From contig CALVEI010000019.1 of the NCBI GenBank assembly GCA_944326515.1, positions 1 through 32,410 on the forward strand: a stretch of DNA of 32,410 nt, in the 5' to 3' direction. Under the pieces are notes generated by a model, which worked only from the letters and a program-made list of their open reading frames with translations, was not told where the DNA came from and made no database searches. Numbering within the stretch: position 1 is the first letter of the stretch; the number at the start of each line of letters is the position of its first letter. Shown here piece by piece: positions 1 through 8,008 of the stretch. The position numbers were made by a program, and so were the translations under genes. Source of the DNA: Candidatus Gastranaerophilales bacterium. Its GTDB lineage: Bacteria; Cyanobacteriota; Vampirovibrionia; Gastranaerophilales; Gastranaerophilaceae.

Positions 1-84
1 GCAGATAACATCGTTGCCCATTTCTGCAAGACATGTGCCTGCTACCAATCCTACATAACCCGTTCCGATAACGCATATTTTCAA
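1..84 (-). CDS. ugd: UDP-glucose 6-dehydrogenase, N-terminal fragment (runs off the left edge)
   Basis: The reverse strand reads [20 protein letters not shown] followed by EMGNDVIC, 28 codons up to the window edge. This is the Rossmann NAD-binding start (GxGYVGL) of UDP-glucose/GDP-mannose dehydrogenases, which oxidise UDP-glucose to UDP-glucuronate in the cytoplasm. The start is a TTG at 84-82, with GGAG at 96-93 as ribosome binding site. The ATG at 98-96 is in another frame and stops at once. Its place at the end of the glycan locus suggests it supplies a uronic acid to the polymer. Only the first 28 residues are visible, so UDP-ManNAc-type dehydrogenases of the same family cannot be fully excluded. 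Confidence 0.85.
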   Translation of the reverse strand, partial: MKICVIGTGYVGLVAGTCLAEMGNDVIC

Positions 85-116
85 ATCTTTATCTCCATAG
101 ATATGTGTTGAAAATA

Positions 117-155
117 TTTTAGCACAATAACTTAAAAAATATTATTGTGCTAAAA
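117..155 (-). promoter_or_regulatory. 14-bp perfect inverted repeat in the ugd upstream gap (operator or terminator)
   Basis: TTTTAGCACAATAA (117-130) pairs perfectly with its complement at 142-155 around an 11-nt loop. It lies downstream of the stop of the radical SAM fusion gene and upstream of ugd. It could terminate the glycosyltransferase operon, but the T-tract after the stem is broken. It also overlaps the -10 box and likely start site of the ugd promoter, so an operator is equally possible. Confidence 0.5.
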
Positions 156-183
156 ATATACAGCCTGGTTTTTATCTTGTAAA
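155..183 (-). promoter_or_regulatory. Candidate sigma70-type promoter for ugd
   Basis: On the minus strand TTTACA (183-178) and TATATT (160-155) are separated by 17 nt, ahead of the ugd start. Transcription would begin near 148, inside the inverted repeat at 117-155. Motif match only. Confidence 0.45.
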
Positions 184-204
184 AACAATATTAATAAGCT
201 TATT

Positions 205-2445
205 TTAATGTTCTTTTTGTATTTTTATGCTATGTTGAACATCGCTACCAATACCGCTGCAGTCTTTACAAGGTTCTGTTGTCAAACGGTTTTTTAACCA
301 ATCTTGCATTTTTTTGTTGTTCCACATTTGTTTAATTGTATTGTTTTTAATGTTTCCAAATGTTGGATTTATTTGCCAATTAACACAACATGTTGTCATA
401 TCGCCCATAAAGTTGAAATTTATTGCACCCAAAATCTGCTGACAAGATTTTGCTGCGTTTTGATTTTTTAAATTTTTATGTACTCCTGCGAAGCCGTGTA
501 TCTGGGTGTAGTTAATTTCATCAACACCTAAATTCAAGAAAAACTTCTTAAATTCCTCAAATTCTCCTTGGTTAATTTCATTTTCTGTGAATCTAACAAC
601 AATTTTTGCTAAACAATTATTGTTATTTTTGTAATTAATTAGCATTTTTATATTTTCTATAACCTGTGGGAGAAAATTTGCATTTCCGTGTATTTTGGCG
701 TATGTATTAGGATTTATGCTATCAACACTTATACTAAATTCTGTAATGTTGTTCATTAATTTTTCAATATTATGTTTATTTATTGAAAGTCCATTGGTAT
801 TTACACAAATATCTTTAAAATGTCGCTTTTTGTTTACATATTCATAAAAGTCACTAATCTGTGGATTCATCATAGGGTCTCCCATTGGCCCACTGCAACT
901 AAACCATCTTAGACTATCATATTGAACAGCGTCATCTATGATTCTTTTAAATACATCGAATGGCATTGTATGATTTTGGGAATACTTATTTTGTATTTGT
1001 TTTAGATATTCAGTGTTGTTTTTTCTCCAGCAAAAACTACAGTTGTTGTTGCATAAAATGGTTGTATCAATTATTAGACTGTGTGGATAATTGAATAATT
1101 CATTTTTGGCAATTTTTTTATACTTAATTTTTAAGGGACCTATATGAATTATTCTTTTTTGTCCATGATTTTCCTTGTAAAAAATTTTTCTTGCCTTTGT
1201 AGTAAGAATGGTGTATAAGTCATATATCTTATAAGAAATTTGTTCTATTTTATGTGAAAGTTGTTCTATTTTATTTAAAAGTTCTTTTTTATTATTATAT
1301 ATATCTTGATTTAAGTGTGCTATTTTATTATTCACAATTTTTTCATTGATTTTGACGGATGGATCAAGTTCTGTCTGTCCCCAATAATCTCCAAATGCAG
1401 TTCTAATTTCATTAGTTCTATGTGGTAAAACTAGAGGGACGATATTCGGTTTCACGTCTAGTACATCTTGTAAAATATCTGCCCAAAATTGTGGTGTTAA
1501 AAACTCATTGTATATAGATAATGTTGTAAATTCTGAATATTCACAATTTTTATCATAATTTAAATTTATATAAGGCTTTCCAAGAAATATGCTTTCTTTA
1601 TTAAAATATTTTGCTTCATACAGAGTTCCTGAGGTTATACTTGCGACTGCTTTAATATTTTCATCTGAACATAACTTATAGAAATTTTCATCAATAATGT
1701 TTACAAAATCGAATTGTTCCAAAAATTCATATATGTTTTTTAAATCATCATTGTAAGGATGGGCTTTATAGTAAACTTTAGAATATTTTTCTCCAAATTC
1801 TTTTATTTTATCTTCAAAATCATAAATCGTCATTGCTTTATTATTAGAATAAAGAGATTTATCAATATTTGTTTGACCAGTAAATAGCAACGAATCCGGT
1901 TCTATCTTACTGTCATACCAAGATTTAACTTGAGATTTTATTAAGTTTGCGTATATATAAAAAGATCTCTCATCTATCTGATGTTTTTTTATTCTATTAA
2001 AAATATGTTCATTATTAGTGAGTATTCCCCAAAAATTGTCATCTAGGAATCTTATTGGATGTACATTTAAGTCTATGTATGGAATATTCAAAATATTGTG
2101 TATTTTTTTTATTATATTGGGTGCTTCGTGATAAATAACAATCGAATTTTCTATGTATTTGTTATAGTATTCCACTGCATTATTTGGAATATCTTGTAGA
2201 TCGTATATGTTTAACCAACTATAAACATCTCTAAGTTCTGTATTACACAATGAATAAAATTTAAATATATCGAAATCAGTATTGGTATAGCTAAATTTTT
2301 CGACAGGAACATTTACTGCTTGTGAAATTTGATACACTAAAGAAAAATAATATTTATCAAGTCTGGCTTTGTGAAAATATTCAATATGTCCGTTTGAATC
2401 AACAAGAGGTCTTAGTAAATCTGATGATATTAGTATTTTATTCAT
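205..2445 (-). CDS. Fusion protein: capsule-type glycosyltransferase-like domain plus radical SAM/SPASM domain
   Basis: The 746-residue protein has two parts. Residues 1-370 look like a capsule-synthesis/GT99-type glycosyltransferase: LLFTGQTNIDKSL (186-198), KAHP (227-230) and a SITSGTLYEAKYF segment (269-281) typical of sugar-nucleotide binding in that group. A charged, probably coiled-coil linker (about 380-415) and the peptide KRIIHIGPLKIKYKK (430-444) follow. Residues 455-740 are radical SAM with the CxxxCxxC cluster site C465, C469, C472, then a SPASM-like tail with C668, C686, C687, C726 and C729. The radical SAM half should bind [4Fe-4S] and SAM; the SPASM half probably holds an auxiliary cluster. 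It is last in the 7789-205 operon, 14 nt after the methyltransferase gene. The substrate is unknown; sugar or peptide modification linked to glycan assembly is inference. The N-terminal family assignment is moderate, the radical SAM assignment strong. Confidence 0.75.
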   Translation of the reverse strand: MNKILISSDLLRPLVDSNGHIEYFHKARLDKYYFSLVYQISQAVNVPVEKFSYTNTDFDIFKFYSLCNTELRDVYSWLNIYDLQDIPNNAVEYYNKYIENSIVIYHEAPNIIKKIHNILNIPYIDLNVHPIRFLDDNFWGILTNNEHIFNRIKKHQIDERSFYIYANLIKSQVKSWYDSKIEPDSLLFTGQTNIDKSLYSNNKAMTIYDFEDKIKEFGEKYSKVYYKAHPYNDDLKNIYEFLEQFDFVNIIDENFYKLCSDENIKAVASITSGTLYEAKYFNKESIFLGKPYINLNYDKNCEYSEFTTLSIYNEFLTPQFWADILQDVLDVKPNIVPLVLPHRTNEIRTAFGDYWGQTELDPSVKINEKIVNNKIAHLNQDIYNNKKELLNKIEQLSHKIEQISYKIYDLYTILTTKARKIFYKENHGQKRIIHIGPLKIKYKKIAKNELFNYPHSLIIDTTILCNNNCSFCWRKNNTEYLKQIQNKYSQNHTMPFDVFKRIIDDAVQYDSLRWFSCSGPMGDPMMNPQISDFYEYVNKKRHFKDICVNTNGLSINKHNIEKLMNNITEFSISVDSINPNTYAKIHGNANFLPQVIENIKMLINYKNNNNCLAKIVVRFTENEINQGEFEEFKKFFLNLGVDEINYTQIHGFAGVHKNLKNQNAAKSCQQILGAINFNFMGDMTTCCVNWQINPTFGNIKNNTIKQMWNNKKMQDWLKNRLTTEPCKDCSGIGSDVQHSIKIQKEH

Positions 2446-2459
2446 TGTGGTTTTCGCTC

Positions 2460-3266
2460 CTATATGATTTTAATTGTTAATTGAGAATATCCTACTGATA
2501 TGTATTTGAATTTGAGTCCTGTTTCTTCTATAAACTCCATAAATGCCTTATGTTCGTGATTACGCCAGTTGGGGTAATTAAAGTATTCATCAAAAACAAT
2601 AATTGTACCTTTTTTAATTCTATTTTTTAGGGATGAAAGTACAAATTTTGTTGATGAATAAATGTCGCAATCAATATGTAAAAAAGCTATATTTCCATGA
2701 TGCTGTGTTAAAAAATCCTGTAAGGTATCGTTAAACCAACCCTGTATAAGTTTAACGTTTTCTCTAACCTTAGGAAGTTTTGCCACTTTGAATTTTTCTG
2801 TATCACAATCAAAACCAAACCAGTCTTCAGGCAATCCATCAAAAGAGTCGAATCCATATATGTTTTTATTATAAAAATAATTAGCAATAAGATTAATTGT
2901 ATGGCCTTGATAAACTCCAAATTCTAAAAATAGACCGTCTGTTTGCACTTTGCTTAACGAATACAATAGGTTCCCATCTCGATTTTCGTGTAAGATTATG
3001 GAATCAAGGCCAATATTATTTTTAATGAAGTCTATAGTGTCTATGTGAGCTTCTTTTTTTAATGTTGTCAATGGAATTGTATCTTTATATAAATAATCAC
3101 TTGCTATCTTCCAAGATAGATTTTTTATTAATTTATTAGCAAGTTCTTCATATTCAATATCAGAAGATTTTTTTTTCTTAAATTTTAACTTAATTCCTAG
3201 TATTGTGAACACCCTGTGAAATTCTTTATTTTTAACAGAAAATAAGTTTGCAAAAATATTTGTCAT
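2460..3266 (-). CDS. TylF/MycF-type SAM-dependent O-methyltransferase
   Basis: This 268-residue protein carries a class I methyltransferase fold of the macrocin O-methyltransferase (TylF) family. Visible motifs are SAM motif I LEFGVYQG (114-121), YGFDSFDGLPE (137-147), the metal-site-like HIDCDIYSST (197-206) and DEYF (226-229). Such enzymes methylate sugar hydroxyls in antibiotics and in surface glycans. Before the catalytic domain lies FHRVFTILGIKLKFKKK (16-32), a basic hydrophobic peptide that recurs in neighbouring, unrelated enzymes. The gene sits 26 nt downstream of a GT2 gene, in the same operon. The methylated sugar cannot be read from the sequence. Confidence 0.85.
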   Translation of the reverse strand: MTNIFANLFSVKNKEFHRVFTILGIKLKFKKKKSSDIEYEELANKLIKNLSWKIASDYLYKDTIPLTTLKKEAHIDTIDFIKNNIGLDSIILHENRDGNLLYSLSKVQTDGLFLEFGVYQGHTINLIANYFYNKNIYGFDSFDGLPEDWFGFDCDTEKFKVAKLPKVRENVKLIQGWFNDTLQDFLTQHHGNIAFLHIDCDIYSSTKFVLSSLKNRIKKGTIIVFDEYFNYPNWRNHEHKAFMEFIEETGLKFKYISVGYSQLTIKII

Positions 3267-3292
3267 TTATACTCCTTTATTTTAAAACATTT

Positions 3293-4402
3293 TTATTTAT
3301 TCAACTTGCACTTAAGATTAACAATTTCGGTTTGTAAGTTATTTATTTCTTCAAAAATTTCAAATAAAGCATTTTTTTGTTGAATTTTTATGCCCAAAAT
3401 AAAAATAACTCTGTAAGTTTTATAGTCTTTAAAAAGAAAAAAGTGCTTAAAAAAATATTCTAGTCGTGTTTCTAAAAATTCTTCGCTTGATTTTATAAAG
3501 TTATCTTTATACTTTATAATGGAGCGATGTTTGAACTGTGAAAGATATGCTTTTGCTTTGTTTATAAATTTTCTTTTTATAGGATTTTTTCGTTTTAAAT
3601 TAATACTACGTTCCCATATTAAACGGACGGCTATTTTCGGCATTATTCTTTGATATTCTTGTTCTTTTAAATTTTTATGAAATATATTTTTTATAATTTC
3701 AAGAATATCAAATATTTCGAAAATCCTTGAAGAAGAATTTGACATTATGGAGTCATTACGATTATGTCTGTAGAAATACAACGCTTCGGGGCAATATACT
3801 ACTTTTTTGCAAGCTAGTACATATTCGTAGTAAAAGGAATGATCTTCATATAATATATTTTCCATGTATCTTATATTATTCTGATCAATTATATTTTTTT
3901 TATAAATTTTATTCCAAGCACTTGGCCACATATCTGTAAAATTTTCAAAATTAGTATTTGGATAAAATTCTTTATTTTGAGCTAAATCATAATTATGAAA
4001 TGGTTTGCAAGGCTCAGTAGTTCCGTCGTTATTCCAAAGTAATACATCACAAAAAGCCATGTCAGAAGATGATTCAGAAATTGATTTGTAAAGAACTTCT
4101 AACATATTTTCCGCAATTTTATCGTCAGTATCTACAAAAACTATATAATCTCCGTTAGCGACTTCTAGACCCGCATTCCTTGCTCCGCCTAGTCCACGGT
4201 TTTTTTCATTATTTATGATTTTTATTCGATTATCTTTTCGGGCATAATCCTTCACGATCGTCATAGAATTATCCATAGAAAAATCATTAACACAAATGAT
4301 TTCTATATCTTTAAAAGTTTGGTTAACAACACTCTCAAGACATTCTTCAATATAATTTTGCATGTTATAAATAGGTAAAATTACAGATATTTTTACTGAC
4401 AT
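3293..4402 (-). CDS. Family 2 glycosyltransferase
   Basis: A 369-residue GT-A enzyme. It starts with KISVILPIYNMQNYIEECLE, and the nucleotide-sugar binding DTDD motif is at 91-94. RGLGGARNAGLE (69-80) and a likely catalytic-base region LYEDHSF (184-190) are also present. It should transfer one sugar to the growing glycan on the cytoplasmic face of the membrane. The C-terminus holds TYRVIFILGIKI (329-340) and then a short coiled-coil-like tail. The start overlaps the stop of the upstream acyltransferase gene by 10 nt, which indicates translational coupling. The sugar donor and acceptor are not predictable. Confidence 0.9.
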   Translation of the reverse strand: MSVKISVILPIYNMQNYIEECLESVVNQTFKDIEIICVNDFSMDNSMTIVKDYARKDNRIKIINNEKNRGLGGARNAGLEVANGDYIVFVDTDDKIAENMLEVLYKSISESSSDMAFCDVLLWNNDGTTEPCKPFHNYDLAQNKEFYPNTNFENFTDMWPSAWNKIYKKNIIDQNNIRYMENILYEDHSFYYEYVLACKKVVYCPEALYFYRHNRNDSIMSNSSSRIFEIFDILEIIKNIFHKNLKEQEYQRIMPKIAVRLIWERSINLKRKNPIKRKFINKAKAYLSQFKHRSIIKYKDNFIKSSEEFLETRLEYFFKHFFLFKDYKTYRVIFILGIKIQQKNALFEIFEEINNLQTEIVNLKCKLNK

Positions 4403-5076
4403 TGTTCATTCTCCTTTAAGAAAACATATTTGTTATAAGGCATTTTGTTCCAGATAATATTCTCTTTTACTATATTTGCTGGTATTCCTGCTAATATACA
4501 GTTACTTTGGGTAAATGCTTTATTCACAACACTCCTATGAGCTACAACTGTATCAGATGCTATCATTGCTCCTTTTAAAATAGAAACGCTGTTGCAACAC
4601 CATACTCGTTCATCAATAAATATATTTTGTGGTTTGTTGATAGGTTTATCTTTGACTAAGTCAAGAATAGTATGTCCGTCTCCAGTTCTTAAATAAAAAT
4701 TATCAGAAAACAAACAATCGTTTTGTACAATAAGAGATGTCGATACGTCAATGCTTATCGTTCCTCCATAAAATGAAACATTTTTTCCCAATATTATCTT
4801 GCTTTTATCGTACAATTCAAACCAAATATTGGAAGAAAAATCATTGGTGGATTGTTTAGAAAATGTTGCACCATATCCTCGTATAATAATATTAGAGTTT
4901 TTCCAATTTCCAATGGGTTCATATAATTCAATAAGGTTATTTTTTCCTATGATAACTATGTTTAGTCCTGGAATCTCAGGATAATAAATAATAGAACCAT
5001 CTTTTTTGTGTAAAATAACTTTGTTGTTGTCGTGTTCTAATTTTTTTCTATTCCAATAATCTTTCAGAAAATTCAT
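4393..5076 (-). CDS. Left-handed beta-helix (hexapeptide) acyltransferase, glycan-modifying
   Basis: The predicted 227-residue protein shows irregular hexapeptide-like turns rich in I/V/L (NIVIIGKNN, KIILGKNVSF, SLIVQNDCLF), a TGDGHTILD segment and a C-terminal LAGIPANIVKENI cap, as in WcaF-type O-acetyltransferases. It probably acetylates a sugar of the surface glycan. I place the start at the ATG at 5076-5074, because GAGGA (85-81 of the 5081-5085 block) precedes it at good spacing. An in-frame ATG at 5097 would overlap the upstream gene and has no good ribosome binding site. Hexapeptide periodicity is less regular than in LacA or Maa, so the exact acyl donor is uncertain. Confidence 0.8.
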   Translation of the reverse strand: MNFLKDYWNRKKLEHDNNKVILHKKDGSIIYYPEIPGLNIVIIGKNNLIELYEPIGNWKNSNIIIRGYGATFSKQSTNDFSSNIWFELYDKSKIILGKNVSFYGGTISIDVSTSLIVQNDCLFSDNFYLRTGDGHTILDLVKDKPINKPQNIFIDERVWCCNSVSILKGAMIASDTVVAHRSVVNKAFTQSNCILAGIPANIVKENIIWNKMPYNKYVFLKENEQCQ

Positions 5077-5086
5077 AGAATCCTCA

Positions 5087-6337
5087 CTACATTTCATAAA
5101 TTTCTTGGATTAAATCTAAATATCTTTGAGCAAAATGTTCCGGTGTGTAATATTTGTAATAAGCATCCAAAATATTTTTACTCAATTCATTTGTTTCTTC
5201 TTTAGACAGATTCAAGAAGGTGTTTAATTTATTTACTAAATCATCACTGGTTGCGTTATATAAGATTAGAGAATTTGTTAAATTTTGTACTGATTTATTA
5301 CCTCCTGTATCTGAGGCTATTACTGGTGTGCCTGTTGACATTACTTCTAACAAAATCAAATCAAAATAGGTTCTTTTATTTGGTAATACAAAAACATCGG
5401 CAACCTTTAATAATTCAGCTAGATTAACCCATCCTAGTTCTTTCCAATTAGTATCTTGTGGTGGATTGATGAGTACATTTTGCTTGCCACCTATCATAAA
5501 AATTACATCTTGTCTTTTTGACAAGAGCTTTTTACCTGCATCAACCAAAACATCATAACCCTTAACTTCTATGTGTCTGCCTATATATACAACTACTTTT
5601 TTATCATTTGGTATATTGTATTCTTTTTTTAATTCTTCTTTGGTTTTAGTTGTTTCGAGTTGTTTTGCTCCAGTTTGGAAAAATCTGACATCTTTATCTT
5701 TAATCCAATCTTTAAATTCTGGTATTGTATCATAATATGGTTCCATTGCTTCTTTAGATGGAAATATTAAAATGTCACTTTCGCAGAATGCTCTTTTTTG
5801 AATATATTCCCATGCTTGTTTGAATTTTTGAGCTTTGTCTTCTGAATATCCCATTTCTTTCAAAAGATTATAATTCTCAAGCGCAGGAGCTTCTGGCATA
5901 TGAGAAGTCAAAATAACTTTTGTATCTTTAATATTTTCTTTTTTTAATGTATTTATTACCTTTAGTGCATCAACTACAAAATGACAATGTATTGTTTTTA
6001 TATTTTCATTTTTTATTTTTTCAAGTACTTCATCTTGAATGTAAATATTATCAATATCATTTAAAAATTTTATGTAATTTTTATAGTATTTCTTTTTACC
6101 TTTTGACAGGTAATTTACGTATAAATGCTGAATAAGTTTGTTTTGGTTTGCGATTTTTTCCCAAATACTTAGATTGTTTGTTTGTGTTACTTTTTTTTGC
6201 GACCACAATTCTAAATCAAATTTTTCCGGATTATCAATCCTATCAAGTCCGTATCTTAAATTTGCGAGGTAGCCAGGAGGACCGCCTGCTCTAATATCCA
6301 AATGCCAATCATAATATATTAAATTTTTTGCTTTCAT
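5087..6337 (-). CDS. Family 4 glycosyltransferase
   Basis: A 416-residue GT-B enzyme. The glycine-rich N-terminal loop RAGGPPGYLANL (16-27) is followed by the inter-domain strand motif VVVYIGRHIEVKGYDVLV (248-265). The donor-site region has E331 in LLEVMSTGTPVIASDTGG, the retaining GT4 signature (EX7E-like). The N-terminus LIYYDWHLDIRAGG resembles the start of the neighbouring upstream gene (VLYYNWIQFDNQ), so the two are probably distant paralogs. It lies 15 nt after that gene in the same operon. The sugar is unknown. Confidence 0.9.
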   Translation of the reverse strand: MKAKNLIYYDWHLDIRAGGPPGYLANLRYGLDRIDNPEKFDLELWSQKKVTQTNNLSIWEKIANQNKLIQHLYVNYLSKGKKKYYKNYIKFLNDIDNIYIQDEVLEKIKNENIKTIHCHFVVDALKVINTLKKENIKDTKVILTSHMPEAPALENYNLLKEMGYSEDKAQKFKQAWEYIQKRAFCESDILIFPSKEAMEPYYDTIPEFKDWIKDKDVRFFQTGAKQLETTKTKEELKKEYNIPNDKKVVVYIGRHIEVKGYDVLVDAGKKLLSKRQDVIFMIGGKQNVLINPPQDTNWKELGWVNLAELLKVADVFVLPNKRTYFDLILLEVMSTGTPVIASDTGGNKSVQNLTNSLILYNATSDDLVNKLNTFLNLSKEETNELSKNILDAYYKYYTPEHFAQRYLDLIQEIYEM

Positions 6338-6352
6338 AATTCTACTTACTCC

Positions 6353-7789
6353 TTAATTAATTGATTCATAAATATGCTCAAGTTCGTTTATGTGAGTTAA
6401 CATTTTTTTTAACTCGATATGATTTCGCCAATATTCCTGTAACATGTCAGGATTTTGTGCAAGAGTAGTGAGGTGTTCTAAAAAATCTTTCTCATCAGCA
6501 CCTATAAATTTGAATATCTCACTCTTGCATAGTTCGGATGCTCCACCAAAACTGCTACATAAAATAGGGACCCCACAAGCAACCATTTCTATTGCAACCT
6601 GAGGTAAATTATCTTCCCATAGAACTGGAACTATCCCTAAATTAACCTCATTTAATATATCTTTAAGATTTTCATGGGTGTAACCGTTATAAATTTTAAC
6701 TTTATTAAATTTTGACAATTTTTCATTTGCTAGTTTCGAATCAATATTTTTAACAGCCAAAACAACATTTATATTTGCACTGATAGTTTCATCTAAAGAA
6801 CTAAGTGCGTCAAGTAAAAAGTAATAACCTTTGTCAACTCTTTGGTAGCCTAAATATGCAATTGTAAATGGTTTGGTTGTATCGCAAACAGATTTGTTTA
6901 TTGCTTCATCAGCGAATTTTGTACCAATATACGACACTAATACTTTGTTATTGTCTATGCCGTTATCGATAAGAATTTTTTTTACTCGTTCAGAAACGGC
7001 CAATACTGCGTCTGCATTTTTATTTATAATTTCAATATTTTTTTGACGATATGTTTTGAAAACACTTGGATTTAAACATTTTTGCAAATTTAAAAATTTT
7101 TTAGTCTTGCTTTTATATAACTTTGAGAATAATTTAACTGGAAAGTTAAATAAAAAGCTAAACTTTTTAGGGATAAAATCCATTAAATAGTTATGAAATC
7201 TTTTTGAATATTCTGTTTTTTTTATACTTTCGTTTAAACAATTAATGCAATCGCTGCCATCATTAAAATTGTCACAAGTTTTTCCTTCTTCAAATTTAAA
7301 GAATTGATTTAATGGACAAATAGGCTGATAATTGTGTACGGTGAGTATAATTTTGGTGTTTGGAAAATATTGTTTTATTTTTAGAACATTTATTGATATT
7401 CCTTCAATATTATGAATATGTATAACATCAAAAGGTCCATGATCTTTAATGAAATCTAAAAATAATTTTTCGGTTATTTGATCATTTAGATATTTTTCTA
7501 AACTATTAAAAATAACGTAGGCTGGAGCCATTATTGGAGAATTGACAATTTCATAGGTTTTAATTTTATCTCCCCAAAAATTTTTTGTCTTTCTTATATA
7601 AGTGCTGCTTTTAAAAGGGTTGTATTTCCAGCCTGAGCTTAAAAAATAAATATCATATTTTTTCTGTTCCGAAAGTTTTTCTAATAAATTTCTTAAGTAT
7701 ACGTTTACTCCGCCACCAATGTTTTTCTGATTATCAAACTGAATCCAGTTATAATACAAAACTTTTTTTACAAGGTCTTTTGAGGCCAT
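6353..7789 (-). CDS. Family 4 glycosyltransferase with Cys-rich insert
   Basis: A 478-residue GT-B enzyme. It has the N-terminal GGGVNVYLRNLL loop (25-36), IILTVHNYQPICPL (147-160) and a four-cysteine insert (C158, C172, C181, C184) that recurs in some GT4 enzymes and may bind metal. The C-terminal domain has AYLGYQRVDKGYYFLL (311-326) and the donor-site E401 in AIEMVACGVPILCSSFGG. GGAG lies about 12 nt before the ATG, which is somewhat long. It is the first gene of the 7789-205 operon. I see no convincing promoter before it, although an inverted repeat lies at 7823-7858. Confidence 0.9.
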   Translation of the reverse strand: MASKDLVKKVLYYNWIQFDNQKNIGGGVNVYLRNLLEKLSEQKKYDIYFLSSGWKYNPFKSSTYIRKTKNFWGDKIKTYEIVNSPIMAPAYVIFNSLEKYLNDQITEKLFLDFIKDHGPFDVIHIHNIEGISINVLKIKQYFPNTKIILTVHNYQPICPLNQFFKFEEGKTCDNFNDGSDCINCLNESIKKTEYSKRFHNYLMDFIPKKFSFLFNFPVKLFSKLYKSKTKKFLNLQKCLNPSVFKTYRQKNIEIINKNADAVLAVSERVKKILIDNGIDNNKVLVSYIGTKFADEAINKSVCDTTKPFTIAYLGYQRVDKGYYFLLDALSSLDETISANINVVLAVKNIDSKLANEKLSKFNKVKIYNGYTHENLKDILNEVNLGIVPVLWEDNLPQVAIEMVACGVPILCSSFGGASELCKSEIFKFIGADEKDFLEHLTTLAQNPDMLQEYWRNHIELKKMLTHINELEHIYESIN

Positions 7790-7822
7790 TTTGGCTTTTA
7801 ACTCCGAATATAATCTATCGTT

Positions 7823-7858
7823 TGTTTACAGTGTTTGTTTTAAAATAGTATGTAAACA
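7823..7858. promoter_or_regulatory. TGTTTACA / TGTAAACA inverted repeat upstream of the GT4 operon
   Basis: TGTTTACA (7823-7830) and its reverse complement TGTAAACA (7851-7858) flank 20 nt in the 219-nt gap before the 7789 operon. The arrangement suits an operator but could be chance in AT-rich DNA. Confidence 0.25.
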
Positions 7859-7961
7859 TCATGTAAATTTTATAATAAACATAAAAAAAATTGGTTAATT
7901 TATAAATAATTGTTAAGATAAAAATTTCTTATAAATACTGGGTTTGATACATATATGTAAT

Positions 7962-7993
7962 AAAAAAGCAGCTTTTTAAAAAGCTGCTTTTTT
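7962..7993 (-). terminator. Rho-independent terminator after the ABC exporter gene
   Basis: A 32-nt perfect palindrome with GCAGC/GCTGC cores and A/T tracts lies 15 nt beyond the exporter stop. On the minus strand the stem ends in six T's. Its symmetry could also let it work on the plus strand. It separates the 13967-8009 operon from the 7789-205 operon. Confidence 0.85.
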
Positions 7994-8008
7994 ATTAGTG
8001 TTTTATCT

